NCBI GenBank assembly: GCA_964575715.1
Contig: CAZNSG010000370.1
Span: 1 to 11,881 of the forward strand
Length of the DNA: 11,881 nt
Direction of reading: 5' to 3'
From: PNAI01 sp964575715
GTDB lineage: Bacteria > Pseudomonadota > Alphaproteobacteria > Rhizobiales > Xanthobacteraceae
Below, in pieces: positions 1 to 7,199 of this stretch. The notes beneath the pieces were generated by a model that was given only the letters and a program-made list of their open reading frames with translations, was not told the DNA's origin and made no database searches. Within the stretch, counting starts at the first letter, position 1; every line of letters starts with the position of its first letter. The position numbers and the translations under genes were made by a program.

Positions 1-416
1 TCGCCAACCTTGATGCGCATGCTGGCGATGTTGGCGCGCTTGCCGTTCAACTTGATATGGCCGTGGTTGATGAACTGGCGGGCGGCAAACATGGTCGGCA
101 CGAATTTGGCCCGGTAGACCACGGCATCGAGTCGGCGCTCGAGCAGCCCCACCATGTGGGCGCCGGTGTCGCCCTTTAAACGCCGCGCTTCCTGATAGAT
201 GCCGCGGAACTGCCGCTCGGGGATGCCGCCGTAATAGCCGCGCCACTTCTGCTTGGCCTTGAGCTGCACGCCGTAGTCGGAGAGTTTGCTCTTGCGGCGC
301 TGGCCGTGCTGGCCGGGGCCATATTCGCGCTTGTTGACGGGGCTCTTGGGGCGGCCCCAGACATTCTGGCCCATGCGGCGGTCGATCTTGTATTTCGCCT
401 GGTGGCGCTTGGTCAT
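1..416 (-). CDS. rpsD: 30S ribosomal protein S4 (partial, 3' end outside window)
   Basis: Ribosomal protein S4 binds the 5' domain of 16S rRNA and nucleates assembly of the small subunit. Reading leftward from the ATG at 416-414, the frame stays open to the window edge and gives 138 residues, about two thirds of the usual length near 205. It begins MTKRHQAKYKIDRRMGQNVW, continues with an S4 N-terminal region including YGPGQHGQRRKSKLSDYG, and enters the S4 RNA-binding domain at LERRLDAVVYRAKFVPT with RQFINHGHIKLNGKRANI near residues 115-132. There are no cysteines in the N-terminal part, so this is the zinc-free form. A good ribosome binding site (AGAGGA on the minus strand) lies about 5 bases before the ATG. 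The gene is separated from upstream murI by a terminator, so it probably has its own promoter between the two. Identification is certain; only the 3' end is unseen. Confidence 0.98.
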   Translation of the reverse strand, partial: MTKRHQAKYKIDRRMGQNVWGRPKSPVNKREYGPGQHGQRRKSKLSDYGVQLKAKQKWRGYYGGIPERQFRGIYQEARRLKGDTGAHMVGLLERRLDAVVYRAKFVPTMFAARQFINHGHIKLNGKRANIASMRIKVG

Positions 417-513
417 CGCGTCCTCTTCAAGTTGCTGACTTTGATCGAGGAAACGCGCCCTCCTCTGTCCCGGATTTTCCGGAACCGACAGGTTTTTAAG
501 GCCAAGCAGGCGT

Positions 514-569
514 CAAAAACCGCGGGTCGCGAAACGTCGCGCGGGCCAGCCTTTTGGGCGCGACCCGCG
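514..569 (-). terminator. Rho-independent terminator of murI
   Basis: An 11-bp perfect inverted repeat (521-531 CGCGGGTCGCG with 559-569 CGCGACCCGCG) encloses a 27-base loop. On the minus strand it is followed at once by G and five T residues (515-519). It starts 14 bases beyond the murI stop, the right place to end the murI transcript before rpsD. The long loop lowers certainty a little. A second pairing of AAAAACCG (515-522) with CGGTTTTT (577-584) could extend or compete with the stem. Confidence 0.7.
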
Positions 570-582
570 AGATAGGCGGTTT

Positions 583-1407
583 TTAGGGGGTATGGGGGAG
601 GGTGTCAAACGCGCCGGATTCCGTTGCCGCGATGCCGAATTGCGCCAAAACAGCCTTGAGCGCAGGCGAGGGAATGCGCCCCGAAGTCAAGATCAGGCGT
701 GCGGGCTTGGGGAGTTCGGACGAGGTTGACGGGCCCAGCAGCTCGACCACGCGGCGGGCTATTGCCGGCGCTGGATCGATCCATTCGACCTGCCAAACGC
801 TGAGACTTTTGAACCGGTCGAGCAGCAACGGATAATGCGTGCAGGCGAGCACGATCGTATCGGTGCGCGCGCCGTCATTCGTAACGAAGCAGGGCGCGAT
901 TTCGTCCACGATGTCCGCGTCGCCGATCGTCTCGCCGTGGAGCCGCGCCTCGGCCAGCACCGCAAGCCGGCGCGAGCCGATCAGCGTCACCGCGCAGTCT
1001 TGGGCGAATTCGCGGATCAGCGCGCGGGTGTATTCGCGCGCGATGGTCGCCTCGGTTCCGAGTACCGTGACAAGCTTGCTCTTTGAGGAAGCGCAGGCGG
1101 GCTTGATGGCCGGGACGGTGCCAACGAAGGGAACGGAATATTTTTCGCGCAGTTGCGGCAGCACCAAAGTGGACGCGGTGTTGCAGGCAATCACCACCAG
1201 ATCGGGGCGGCAGGCCGAGATCAATTTAGCCATCACCGACAAGACGCGCGCCACCAGCTCGCGCTCGCCGTGATTGCCGTAGGGGAAGTAGGCGTCGTCG
1301 GCGGCGTAGATGAAATGCGCGTCGGGCCGGGAGGCTGCGATCTCGCGATAAACAGTCAGCCCGCCAAGGCCGGAATCGAACAGCAAGATGGTTGGCGATG
1401 ACGGCAT
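583..1407 (-). CDS. murI: Glutamate racemase
   Basis: Cytoplasmic, cofactor-independent racemase converting L-glutamate to D-glutamate for peptidoglycan precursors (used by MurD). The 274-residue product has the normal family length. It shows FDSGLGGLTV at residues 10-19 (Asp11 and Ser12 in the active site), Cys75 in IACNTAST, and Cys189 with His191 in ACTHYPLL. These are the two catalytic cysteines of the two-base mechanism. The ATG at 1407-1405 is the first in-frame start and is followed directly by the conserved N terminus. It has no clear Shine-Dalgarno sequence: the bases before it are TTTTCTGAAAAA on the coding strand, so translation may be weak or use an A-rich leader. A terminator follows 14 bases after the stop, and rpsD lies beyond it on the same strand. 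Nothing is missing or truncated. Confidence 0.97.
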   Translation of the reverse strand: MPSSPTILLFDSGLGGLTVYREIAASRPDAHFIYAADDAYFPYGNHGERELVARVLSVMAKLISACRPDLVVIACNTASTLVLPQLREKYSVPFVGTVPAIKPACASSKSKLVTVLGTEATIAREYTRALIREFAQDCAVTLIGSRRLAVLAEARLHGETIGDADIVDEIAPCFVTNDGARTDTIVLACTHYPLLLDRFKSLSVWQVEWIDPAPAIARRVVELLGPSTSSELPKPARLILTSGRIPSPALKAVLAQFGIAATESGAFDTLPHTP

Positions 1408-1479
1408 TTTTTCAGAAAATCATAGATTACGTGGCTGACGCAATCGCTTGCCACTTTGTAGGGCGCTCGATTGTTCTGC

Positions 1480-1639
1480 CCTCATCCTGAGGAGCGCCCG
1501 ATAGGGCGCGTCTCGAAGGATGGGGGCAGCCACCTGATCTCGGGTTTACCCGAGATCAGGCACGTAATAATGCACAAGTCGGGTAAACCCGACTTGTGTG
1601 TTCGAGACGCGGCGCTTCGCGCCGCTCCTCACCATGAGG
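1480..1639. repeat. Composite inverted-repeat element with two internal palindromes
   Basis: The left arm (1480-1517, CCTCATCCTGAGGAGCG to CTCGAA) is an imperfect inverted copy of the right arm (1601-1639, TTCGAGACG to ACCATGAGG). Each arm has its own short hairpin: GCGCCC/GGGCGC at 1494-1509 and GCGGCGC/GCGCCGC at 1609-1625. Between the arms lie two tight hairpins with mirrored cores: a 12-bp stem at 1533-1544/1549-1560 with loop TTTA, and an 11-bp stem at 1573-1583/1588-1598 with loop TAAA. The arms resemble CCTCATGGTGAGGAGC-type repeats that I recognise as frequent between genes in Bradyrhizobium-like genomes. The element lies between the start of murI and the stop of the monooxygenase gene, both on the minus strand, and could also end the monooxygenase transcript. 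Confidence 0.85.
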
Positions 1640-1652
1640 CTGATTGAGATAA

Positions 1653-2897
1653 CTACCTTACCGCTTCCAGCTTTTCGCGATCGAAGCCGGCAATGCGCTG
1701 GTAGCGCTTGAGCAGGCTTGCGAGCTCCGTCTGGCTGATCACATCGTCAATGTGCCGGAACGGCTTGTCGCCGGTGCGCTTATAGACCTCGTAGAGTATA
1801 ACATCGGGCGGATTTTGGCGGTTGGTCAGCACCACTTGCGTGGTCGCGGGCAGCCGCCGGTCTTCGTAGGCTTTGAGCGCAGCGACCGGCTCGGCGATGC
1901 TCTGCAGGCAGGCCGCAAGCGCGCCGCAATCGAGGATCGCCTGCGCGCCGCCGTTGGCGCCGCGCGGCTGCATGGGGTGCGCGGCGTCGCCCAGCAGCGT
2001 GACGCGCCCAAAGCTCCAGCGCGGCAGCGGATCCTGGTCGACCATGGGATATTCCAAAATCTGATCGGCGGCGCGGCACATGGCCGGAATGTCGAGCCAA
2101 TCGAAGCGCCAATCCTCGATCGCGCCGATGAAATCCTCGATGCGTCCCTGACGGTTCCAATCGCGCTGCGCGATGGGAGTTTCCTGCTCGATGTCGCACA
2201 CCCAATTGATGAGCTGACGGCCTTCGGCGTCGATATCGTTGCGGATCGGATAGATCAGCACCTTGGCCGGTTTATGCCATCCGATGCGCACAAAGGTGGC
2301 GCCGTCGAGGAACGGTTTCCAGCGCGTCACACCGCGCCACATGTTGAGACCGGAGTAGCGCGGCGGGCCCTCGTTGGGAAAAAACTGCTTGCGGATCACG
2401 GAATGCATGCCCTCGCAGCTCACGACGATATCGCCGCGCTGCGACGGCAAATTTTGTTTCGTCAGCGTGTGCTCGAAATGGACGGTGGCGCCTTGGTCAT
2501 TTTGCTCGACACCGGTGCAGCGTGCGCTTGTGACAATGCGGTCGCTGCCGGCGCGCGCGGCGAAAGCCGCGTGCAGCACCATCTGCAAATCGCCGCGATG
2601 GATCGAGAACATCGGCCAGTCGTAGCCGGCGTGGCGCCCGGATGGATCGCGGTAGATGAGCTGGCCGAAGCGGTTGTAATAAGCGATCTCGCTGGTAGTG
2701 ACCGCGACCTCGGCGAGCGCCGCCTGCAATCCGAGTTCGGTCAATTCCTTGCTGGCGTGCGGGAGCAGGTTGATGCCGACGCCGAGCGGCTTGATCTCGG
2801 GCGCGGCTTCGAAGATGCGGCAGGGGATGCCGGCTTGCTGCAGCCGCAGGCCGAGCGTGAGCCCGCCGATGCCGGCGCCGACAATCACCACTTCCAT
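1653..2897 (-). CDS. FAD-dependent monooxygenase (PHBH/salicylate hydroxylase-like)
   Basis: A 414-residue class A flavoprotein monooxygenase, expected to use NAD(P)H and oxygen to hydroxylate an aromatic or similar small substrate in the cytoplasm. It opens with the Rossmann dinucleotide motif VVIVGAGIGGLTLGLRL (residues 3-19, GxGxxG at 7-12) and the ribose-binding Glu30. The second flavin motif TLLGDAAHPMQPRGANGG is at 300-317 (Gly303-Asp304). The middle NAD(P)H/FAD motif reads CEGMHSVIR (161-169), with Glu where the family usually has Asp. The start at 2897 is preferred over an in-frame ATG at 2945 because AAGGAG (2904-2909 on the plus-strand numbering) sits 6 bases before it and the Rossmann strand begins at once. 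The substrate cannot be read from the sequence, and no neighbouring catabolic genes are visible. It is transcribed divergently from exbB. Confidence 0.88.
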   Translation of the reverse strand: MEVVIVGAGIGGLTLGLRLQQAGIPCRIFEAAPEIKPLGVGINLLPHASKELTELGLQAALAEVAVTTSEIAYYNRFGQLIYRDPSGRHAGYDWPMFSIHRGDLQMVLHAAFAARAGSDRIVTSARCTGVEQNDQGATVHFEHTLTKQNLPSQRGDIVVSCEGMHSVIRKQFFPNEGPPRYSGLNMWRGVTRWKPFLDGATFVRIGWHKPAKVLIYPIRNDIDAEGRQLINWVCDIEQETPIAQRDWNRQGRIEDFIGAIEDWRFDWLDIPAMCRAADQILEYPMVDQDPLPRWSFGRVTLLGDAAHPMQPRGANGGAQAILDCGALAACLQSIAEPVAALKAYEDRRLPATTQVVLTNRQNPPDVILYEVYKRTGDKPFRHIDDVISQTELASLLKRYQRIAGFDREKLEAVR

Positions 2898-2903
2898 GAG
2901 ACG

Positions 2904-2909
2904 CTCCTT
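2904..2909 (-). promoter_or_regulatory. Shine-Dalgarno site fixing the monooxygenase start
   Basis: AAGGAG on the minus strand, 6 bases before the ATG at 2897-2895. It decides against the longer 430-residue reading that would begin at 2945. Confidence 0.8.
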
Positions 2910-3087
2910 GATACGCTGAATAGCGCGAGTGCAAGGGGCAATCAATCAAGTGTGGCAACGGTGCGCAATAATGGCGCTCAATCCTATCCCCATTGCTGGA
3001 GTAGTTTATGGTAGATGGCTGAAAGCGAAATCGTGCATCTGCGTGCCGCAACTGGACGCGGCCAAGAATATGGGATTATTGTTGTTA

Positions 3088-3098
3088 CGAATAATTCG
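3088..3098. promoter_or_regulatory. Possible operator upstream of exbB
   Basis: CGAATAATTCG is a perfect 5-bp inverted repeat around one central base, in the AT-rich stretch just before the exbB ribosome binding site (AGGGA near 3101-3105). TonB systems are commonly iron-regulated through Fur, Irr or RirA. I cannot match this to a specific box, so its role as an operator is a guess from position. The rest of the 2898-3110 divergent spacer shows no convincing -35/-10 pair. Confidence 0.2.
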
Positions 3099-3110
3099 CA
3101 GGGAATTCAA

Positions 3111-3956
3111 ATGCTTAAAGTTCGCCGCGCGTGGGTGCCGCCGGCCTGTGCATCGTTGGAAATGATGGGACTTGGGTTCGGCATTCTCATTGCACTATGC
3201 GCACTAAGCGCTGGTGAGGTTGCTTTGGCCCAAGCGCCTGCTGCTGTGCCGATTGTTGCGACCGGCGTCCTGCCGCGCGATCTGTCGCCCTGGGGCATGT
3301 TTCTCAACGCCGACATGGTGGTGAAGGTGGTGATGGTGGGACTAGTGTTAGCCTCGATCGTGACCTGGACGGCGTGGCTCGCCAAAAGTTACGAACTGTG
3401 GTGTGCGAAGAAGCAAGCGCGCGCGGCGCTCGGCGTGCTGGCGAGCGCCCGCTCGCTGGCGGAGGCGAGCGCACAGTTCGCCGACGCGCGCGATCCGGTG
3501 GGCAAGCTCGTCCACACTGCCGTGCTCGAAGTGCAGCTCTCGGCAGATGCCAATGCCGAAGGTTTGAAGGAACGCATCTCCTGGCTGCTCGAACGGCTCG
3601 AGGTCGCGGCCGGCCGGCAAATTGGGCGCGGCATGGGCGTGCTCGCCAGCATCGGCGCGACCGCGCCGTTCGTCGGCTTGTTCGGCACGGTCTGGGGCAT
3701 CATGAACAGCTTTATCGGCATCTCCAACGCGCACACCACCAATCTCGCGGTGGTGGCGCCCGGCATTGCGGAGGCGCTGCTTGCCACCGCGCTCGGCCTG
3801 TTCGCCGCCATCCCCGCGGTTGTGATCTACAACGTGTTCGCGCGGCAGATCGGCGGCTATCGCGCGCTTTTGGCGGATGCGGGCGCGCTGGTGATGCGGC
3901 TCTTGAGCCGCGACTGCGAGCGCAGGCCGGTTGCGCTTTCGCGCGCGGCGGAGTAG
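3111..3956 (+). CDS. exbB: TonB-system proton channel subunit ExbB (MotA/TolQ/ExbB family)
   Basis: Inner-membrane subunit that, with ExbD, uses the proton motive force to energise TonB. The 281-residue form begins MLKVRRAWV and has a hydrophobic leader (about residues 20-40) ending ALA-QA at 38-42, a likely signal peptide, as found in alphaproteobacterial ExbB. The first core membrane helix is at about 68-90 and a cytoplasmic helical region at about 91-170. Then come the family signatures GVLASIGATAPFVGLFGTVWG (176-196) and APGIAEALLATALGLFAAIP (216-235), with the conserved Thr193, Glu221 and Thr226 positions. The start at 3111 follows AGGGA at suitable spacing and directly precedes the leader. 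An upstream in-frame ATG at 3015 would add 32 residues unlike any leader. exbD follows after 20 bases. Confidence 0.93.
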   Translation: MLKVRRAWVPPACASLEMMGLGFGILIALCALSAGEVALAQAPAAVPIVATGVLPRDLSPWGMFLNADMVVKVVMVGLVLASIVTWTAWLAKSYELWCAKKQARAALGVLASARSLAEASAQFADARDPVGKLVHTAVLEVQLSADANAEGLKERISWLLERLEVAAGRQIGRGMGVLASIGATAPFVGLFGTVWGIMNSFIGISNAHTTNLAVVAPGIAEALLATALGLFAAIPAVVIYNVFARQIGGYRALLADAGALVMRLLSRDCERRPVALSRAAE

Positions 3957-3976
3957 CGCCAACCTGGAGTAGCGAT

Positions 3977-4402
3977 ATGGCGATCCGCCTTGCACGCGAA
4001 GACGACGACTTCGCCGAGACTCATGAGATCAATGTCACGCCGTTCATCGACGTGATCCTGGTGCTGCTGATCGTCTTTATGATCGCGGCACCGCTGGCCA
4101 CCGTGGATGTGCCGGTGGATCTGCCGGCCATGGCGGTGGAGCCGGCGCAGCGCCCCGACAAGCCGATCTTTCTTACCGTGAAGGCGGATCTTACGCTCAA
4201 TCTTGGCGATCAGCCGATCACGCGCGCGGGGCTGGCGTCGGCGCTTGACGCGGCGAGCGGCGGCAATCGCGACGAACGGGTGTTTTTGCGCGCGGATCGC
4301 GCGGCGAGTTATGGCGATGTGATGGAGGTGATGAACACGCTGCGCGCGGCGGGTTATCTCAAGGTGGCGCTGGTCGGGCTTGAGACACGGGAAAGCAAAT
4401 GA
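3977..4402 (+). CDS. exbD: TonB-system energiser ExbD
   Basis: Inner-membrane partner of ExbB that carries the proton-responsive aspartate of the TonB motor. The product is 141 residues, the normal ExbD/TolR size. It has a short cytoplasmic N terminus, then INVTPFIDVILVLLIVFMIA at 18-37, where Asp25 matches the essential transmembrane aspartate of E. coli ExbD. A periplasmic domain follows and ends VFLRADRAASYGDVMEVMNTLRAAG and so on, the typical ExbD/TolR C-terminal fold. GGAG at 3966-3969 sits 7 bases before the ATG. The frame is open much further upstream inside exbB, but that part is only an overlapping frame. The stop overlaps the tonB start by 4 bases (ATGA), showing translational coupling. 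The partner next door is TonB, which favours ExbD over TolR. Confidence 0.95.
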   Translation: MAIRLAREDDDFAETHEINVTPFIDVILVLLIVFMIAAPLATVDVPVDLPAMAVEPAQRPDKPIFLTVKADLTLNLGDQPITRAGLASALDAASGGNRDERVFLRADRAASYGDVMEVMNTLRAAGYLKVALVGLETRESK

Positions 4403-5160
4403 AGGCGCGGGCGCTCACATTATTCGAATTCGATGAACGCGGCGCGTTCGCGCGCTGGAGCGTTGCGGCGGCCGTCGTGCTGGCCGCGCATCTTGCATTG
4501 GCCGCGGGCTATTTGCTGCGCAGCGTGCAGCCGGATGGAATGCCGCCGGCGCCGGTGGCGATCATCGATCTCGCGCCCGTGCCGGTGGCGCCTTGGTCGG
4601 AGCACGACATTGCAGTCGGACCGCAGATGCGGGAGGCGCTGGCGCCGCGTGAGCCTACGCCGCAAAATCAAACAGTTTTGGAACGACCGCTACCCACAAC
4701 CGAAAATCCGGTGATCGCGACGACGGAGCCGCCGCCGCGCGAGCAGCCCAACCCCATGAGCAAGCCCGAGAGCAGGCCGCCGGCACCACGCACCGCGACC
4801 GCGCCGCGCTCCCCCATCCATACCGGTAACATCGCCGCCGCTCCGGCTCCCGGCAGTACCAGCGCGCATGCATTCCCGCCGTCTTGGATCAATCTGCTGT
4901 TCTCGCATCTCTTGCGCTACCGGCAATATCCGAGCGCGGCCCAGGCGAGCGGCCAAGAGGGCGTGGTGACGCTCGCCTTCACCATGGATCGCAACGGCCG
5001 GGTGCTCGCGCGCCACATCGCGCGCAGCTCCGGTTATGCCGCGCTCGATGCGGAAGCGCTCGCCATGATCGAGCGTGCCCAACCGCTGCCGCCGTTCCCG
5101 CCGAACATGAGCGAAACCGCGCGCAGCTTTGCCGCGCCGATCAGGTTTTCGCTGCGCTAA
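4399..5160 (+). CDS. tonB: TonB family energy transducer
   Basis: Periplasm-spanning protein that passes ExbBD-derived energy to outer-membrane receptors for ferric siderophores, haem, cobalamin and similar ligands. The 253 residues divide as follows: a cytoplasmic N terminus; one membrane anchor (about 20-40, with His31, the conserved TonB histidine, though the Ser normally four residues earlier is Val); and a Pro-rich spacer (about 48-155) with many PxP and acidic/basic stretches. The C-terminal TonB domain (about 162-253) contains YRQYPSAAQASGQEGVVTLAF, MDRNGRVL, SSGYAALDAEALAMIERAQPLPPFP and ends in RFSLR. The gene overlaps exbD by 4 bases and forms the third gene of the operon. No TonB-dependent receptor is present in the window, so the cargo is unknown. 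It could serve receptors encoded elsewhere. Confidence 0.93.
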   Translation: MKARALTLFEFDERGAFARWSVAAAVVLAAHLALAAGYLLRSVQPDGMPPAPVAIIDLAPVPVAPWSEHDIAVGPQMREALAPREPTPQNQTVLERPLPTTENPVIATTEPPPREQPNPMSKPESRPPAPRTATAPRSPIHTGNIAAAPAPGSTSAHAFPPSWINLLFSHLLRYRQYPSAAQASGQEGVVTLAFTMDRNGRVLARHIARSSGYAALDAEALAMIERAQPLPPFPPNMSETARSFAAPIRFSLR

Positions 5161-5251
5161 ATACCCAAACCCGTTCGGGCAAGCCACTTTCGGCATAAGC
5201 TCGATTGTCAGCGGCGGCGCAGGCGGATTAATGTGTCGGTCGCCGGATACA

Positions 5252-5269
5252 CGCCGCCGTCATGCGGCG
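5252..5269 (+). other. Hairpin just before the SLOG/SLATT gene start
   Basis: CGCCGC (5252-5257) pairs with GCGGCG (5264-5269) around a 6-base loop, 12 bases before the chosen ATG at 5282. There is no T tract, so it is not a convincing terminator for tonB. It could reduce translation of the next gene. Chance occurrence is likely in DNA this GC-rich. Confidence 0.25.
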
Positions 5270-5281
5270 CAGCGAGATAAC

Positions 5282-7099
5282 ATGCCCGAGACCTTGCGAC
5301 CCCTGCTGCCCCGCGTGCGCCTGCGCGTTGGCGTAACCGGGCATCGGCGCGGGCCGAAACTGCCGCCTGAGGGCGTGGCGTCGATTCGCCAGACCGTCGA
5401 TCGCATCCTTGCTGCCATCGCCGCGTCGGCGCGCAACATCATCACCACGAGCAGCGGCGGCCTGGTCGACACCAAGCTCGAACTCGTCGTGGTTTCCGCG
5501 TTGGCGGAGGGGGCCGATCGCATTGTCGCGCAGGCGGGACTCGCTGCGGGATATGGACTCGATGCGGTGCTCCCCTTCGCGCGGAGCGAATATCTGCGCG
5601 ATTTTGAAAACGCCGCCGTGCGTGAGGAATTCGAAGCGCTGATCGCGCGGGCAGCTTCGGTGTTCGAACTCGACGGCGAGCGCGAACAGGCCAATCGCGC
5701 CTATGAGGCCGCGGGCCTGGTGATGCTCGCCAACTGCGATCTGCTGGTCGCCATCTGGGACCAGAACGAAGCCGCCGGTATGGGCGGGACCGCGCGCATG
5801 GTCGACCGTGCGGTCAATGAAGGCATCCCGGTGCTGCTCATCAATCCCGACCAGCCGGCACGCGCGAAGCTGCTGTGGGCGGGCGACATGGAGCTCACGC
5901 CGGCAAGCGTCCGCCAGGAGGATTTGCTGCAGCGCGATGCGCTTGCCGAGATTCATGGCGTCATCCATATCCTGATTGCGCCGCCGCAGTCCGGTCCGCC
6001 GCGCTCAAATCTTGCGACTTATCTCGCCGAGAAGGAGCGGCGATGGAATTTCGGCGTGTGGTATTCGCTGCTGCTCTTTGCCTTCAGCGGCCGCGCGCCG
6101 CAACGCGACGACTTTCATTTGCCGCCCTATCTTGCCAGCACGCGCGCACAATGGGCCGATTACCTGAAAATCATCAATCGCAGCGATCGGCTCACCGGCG
6201 CCATCAATCAAATTCTGCTGCCGGCCTTCGCCGCCGCCGACCATCTGTCGGTTCACTATGCGCGCGATTATCGCAGCGTCTACGTCTCGAATTTCATCGC
6301 CGCGGCGACGGTGGCTGCCTTGGCGGTTTTCGGCCTCATATTGCACCACGGCGGATGGACTAGGTTCGTTGGCGTTGTGGAGATCATCGAACTCGTCATC
6401 ATCGGCGTCGTCATCCTGGTTTGGTGGGCCGGACGCAGGCGGCAATGGCACCGGCGCTGGCTGGAATACCGGCGGCTGGCCGAGTGTCTGCGCCACATGC
6501 GGCTGATCGCGCTCACCGCATCCGTCGGGCCGATTCCGCGCCCGGGACGATCACCGGAGGGCGAAACCGACTGGGTTGACTGGTATGCACGGACGATCCG
6601 CCGACTGCTTCCGTTGCCGCAGCAGGTCGTCAATTCCGAATATATCGAAATGGTCAGAACGGCGACGTGCGATGCGGAACTGCGCGGCCAGATCAGATAC
6701 CATGAGCCGAACGCCAAATTGATGGAAACCCTCGAACACAGGCTGTATGCGCTTGGCCACATTCTTTTCGTCGCCACGGCCGTCATGCTCGTCATCGCGC
6801 TGCTGACACCCCAGGACATGCAGGGGGTGAAAACTATGCTGATCTTCCTGACCGTGGTGTTCCCGACGTTCGGCAGCGCGTTCAATGCGATTCGCGCGCA
6901 GGGTGATTTCAACACGCTTGCACGCCGATCGCGGCAGACGGCCAATCGGCTGATTGCCATTGTCAATGTATTGTCCGTAGAGCCGCTCTCCTTCGCGCGG
7001 CTGGCCGACCGGGTTGAAACCGCGTCCGACATGATGATGGACGATCTGGTGGAGTGGCAGCTCGTGTTCCGCACGCGGCCGCTCGCGCTGCCGGTCTAG
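5282..7099 (+). CDS. SLOG-like nucleotide-sensor fused to four-helix SLATT-type membrane protein
   Basis: No characterised homologue recognised. The 605-residue protein has two parts. Residues about 12-190 are a Rossmann-like domain of SLOG (SMF/DprA-LOG) type: LRVGVTGHRRG (14-24), VVVSALAEGADRIVA (69-83), VLPFARSEYLRDF (96-108), NCDLLVAIWDQNEAAGMGGT (151-170) and GIPVLLINP (181-189), the glycine-rich and acidic loops expected to hold a nucleotide. Residues about 335-355, 365-383, 488-508 and 516-537 are membrane helices. The second is followed by WLEYRRLAECLRHMR (393-407) and the fourth by FGSAFNAIRAQGDFNTLARRS (530-550), features of SLATT/DUF4231-like proteins. Known for these families (by prediction): SLOG domains sense or make nucleotide signals, and SLATT domains are proposed pore-forming effectors. 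The start at 5282 is chosen because the domain begins soon after; GTG or ATG starts further upstream (5231, 5129) give unstructured leaders or overlap tonB. Its Shine-Dalgarno is weak. Confidence 0.72.
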   Translation: MPETLRPLLPRVRLRVGVTGHRRGPKLPPEGVASIRQTVDRILAAIAASARNIITTSSGGLVDTKLELVVVSALAEGADRIVAQAGLAAGYGLDAVLPFARSEYLRDFENAAVREEFEALIARAASVFELDGEREQANRAYEAAGLVMLANCDLLVAIWDQNEAAGMGGTARMVDRAVNEGIPVLLINPDQPARAKLLWAGDMELTPASVRQEDLLQRDALAEIHGVIHILIAPPQSGPPRSNLATYLAEKERRWNFGVWYSLLLFAFSGRAPQRDDFHLPPYLASTRAQWADYLKIINRSDRLTGAINQILLPAFAAADHLSVHYARDYRSVYVSNFIAAATVAALAVFGLILHHGGWTRFVGVVEIIELVIIGVVILVWWAGRRRQWHRRWLEYRRLAECLRHMRLIALTASVGPIPRPGRSPEGETDWVDWYARTIRRLLPLPQQVVNSEYIEMVRTATCDAELRGQIRYHEPNAKLMETLEHRLYALGHILFVATAVMLVIALLTPQDMQGVKTMLIFLTVVFPTFGSAFNAIRAQGDFNTLARRSRQTANRLIAIVNVLSVEPLSFARLADRVETASDMMMDDLVEWQLVFRTRPLALPV

Positions 7100-7140
7100 G
7101 CATGAGGATGCATGGCGTCGGGCCATCAACCGCGATAAGA

Positions 7141-7169
7141 TATGGGGGGTTTGCGCTATAGCGCCCATA
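7141..7169. promoter_or_regulatory. Palindrome between SLOG/SLATT gene and Bug protein gene
   Basis: A 12-bp perfect palindrome GCGCTATAGCGC (7153-7164) lies inside a wider interrupted repeat, TATGGG (7141-7146) against CCCATA (7164-7169). It is 36 bases before the next start codon. It could be an operator or a weak terminator (it is followed by AAATTT rather than a T run). The sequence does not decide between these. Confidence 0.35.
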
Positions 7170-7199
7170 AATTTCTTCGCACACGAGAGGGAGAGACCG

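Noticed and set aside
1752..3014. 420-residue open frame on the plus strand
   Set aside because: It lies antisense to the monooxygenase, whose minus-strand product has clear Rossmann and GD motifs. The plus reading is Arg/Ala/His-rich with no family motif, as expected for an antisense frame in GC-rich DNA.
3015..3110. N-terminal extension of ExbB from an earlier ATG
   Set aside because: The extension has no leader character and a poorly placed ribosome binding site, whereas the ATG at 3111 has AGGGA and begins a signal-peptide-like segment.
3374..3976. Long upstream extension of the exbD frame inside exbB
   Set aside because: The sequence is Arg/Ala-rich out-of-frame reading of exbB. The ExbD N terminus begins at 3977 with its own GGAG.
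5129..5281. N-terminal extension of the SLOG/SLATT protein overlapping tonB
   Set aside because: The added 51 residues are basic and unstructured and partly antagonistic to the tonB 3' end. The conserved domain begins soon after the ATG at 5282. An intermediate start at 5231 cannot be fully excluded.
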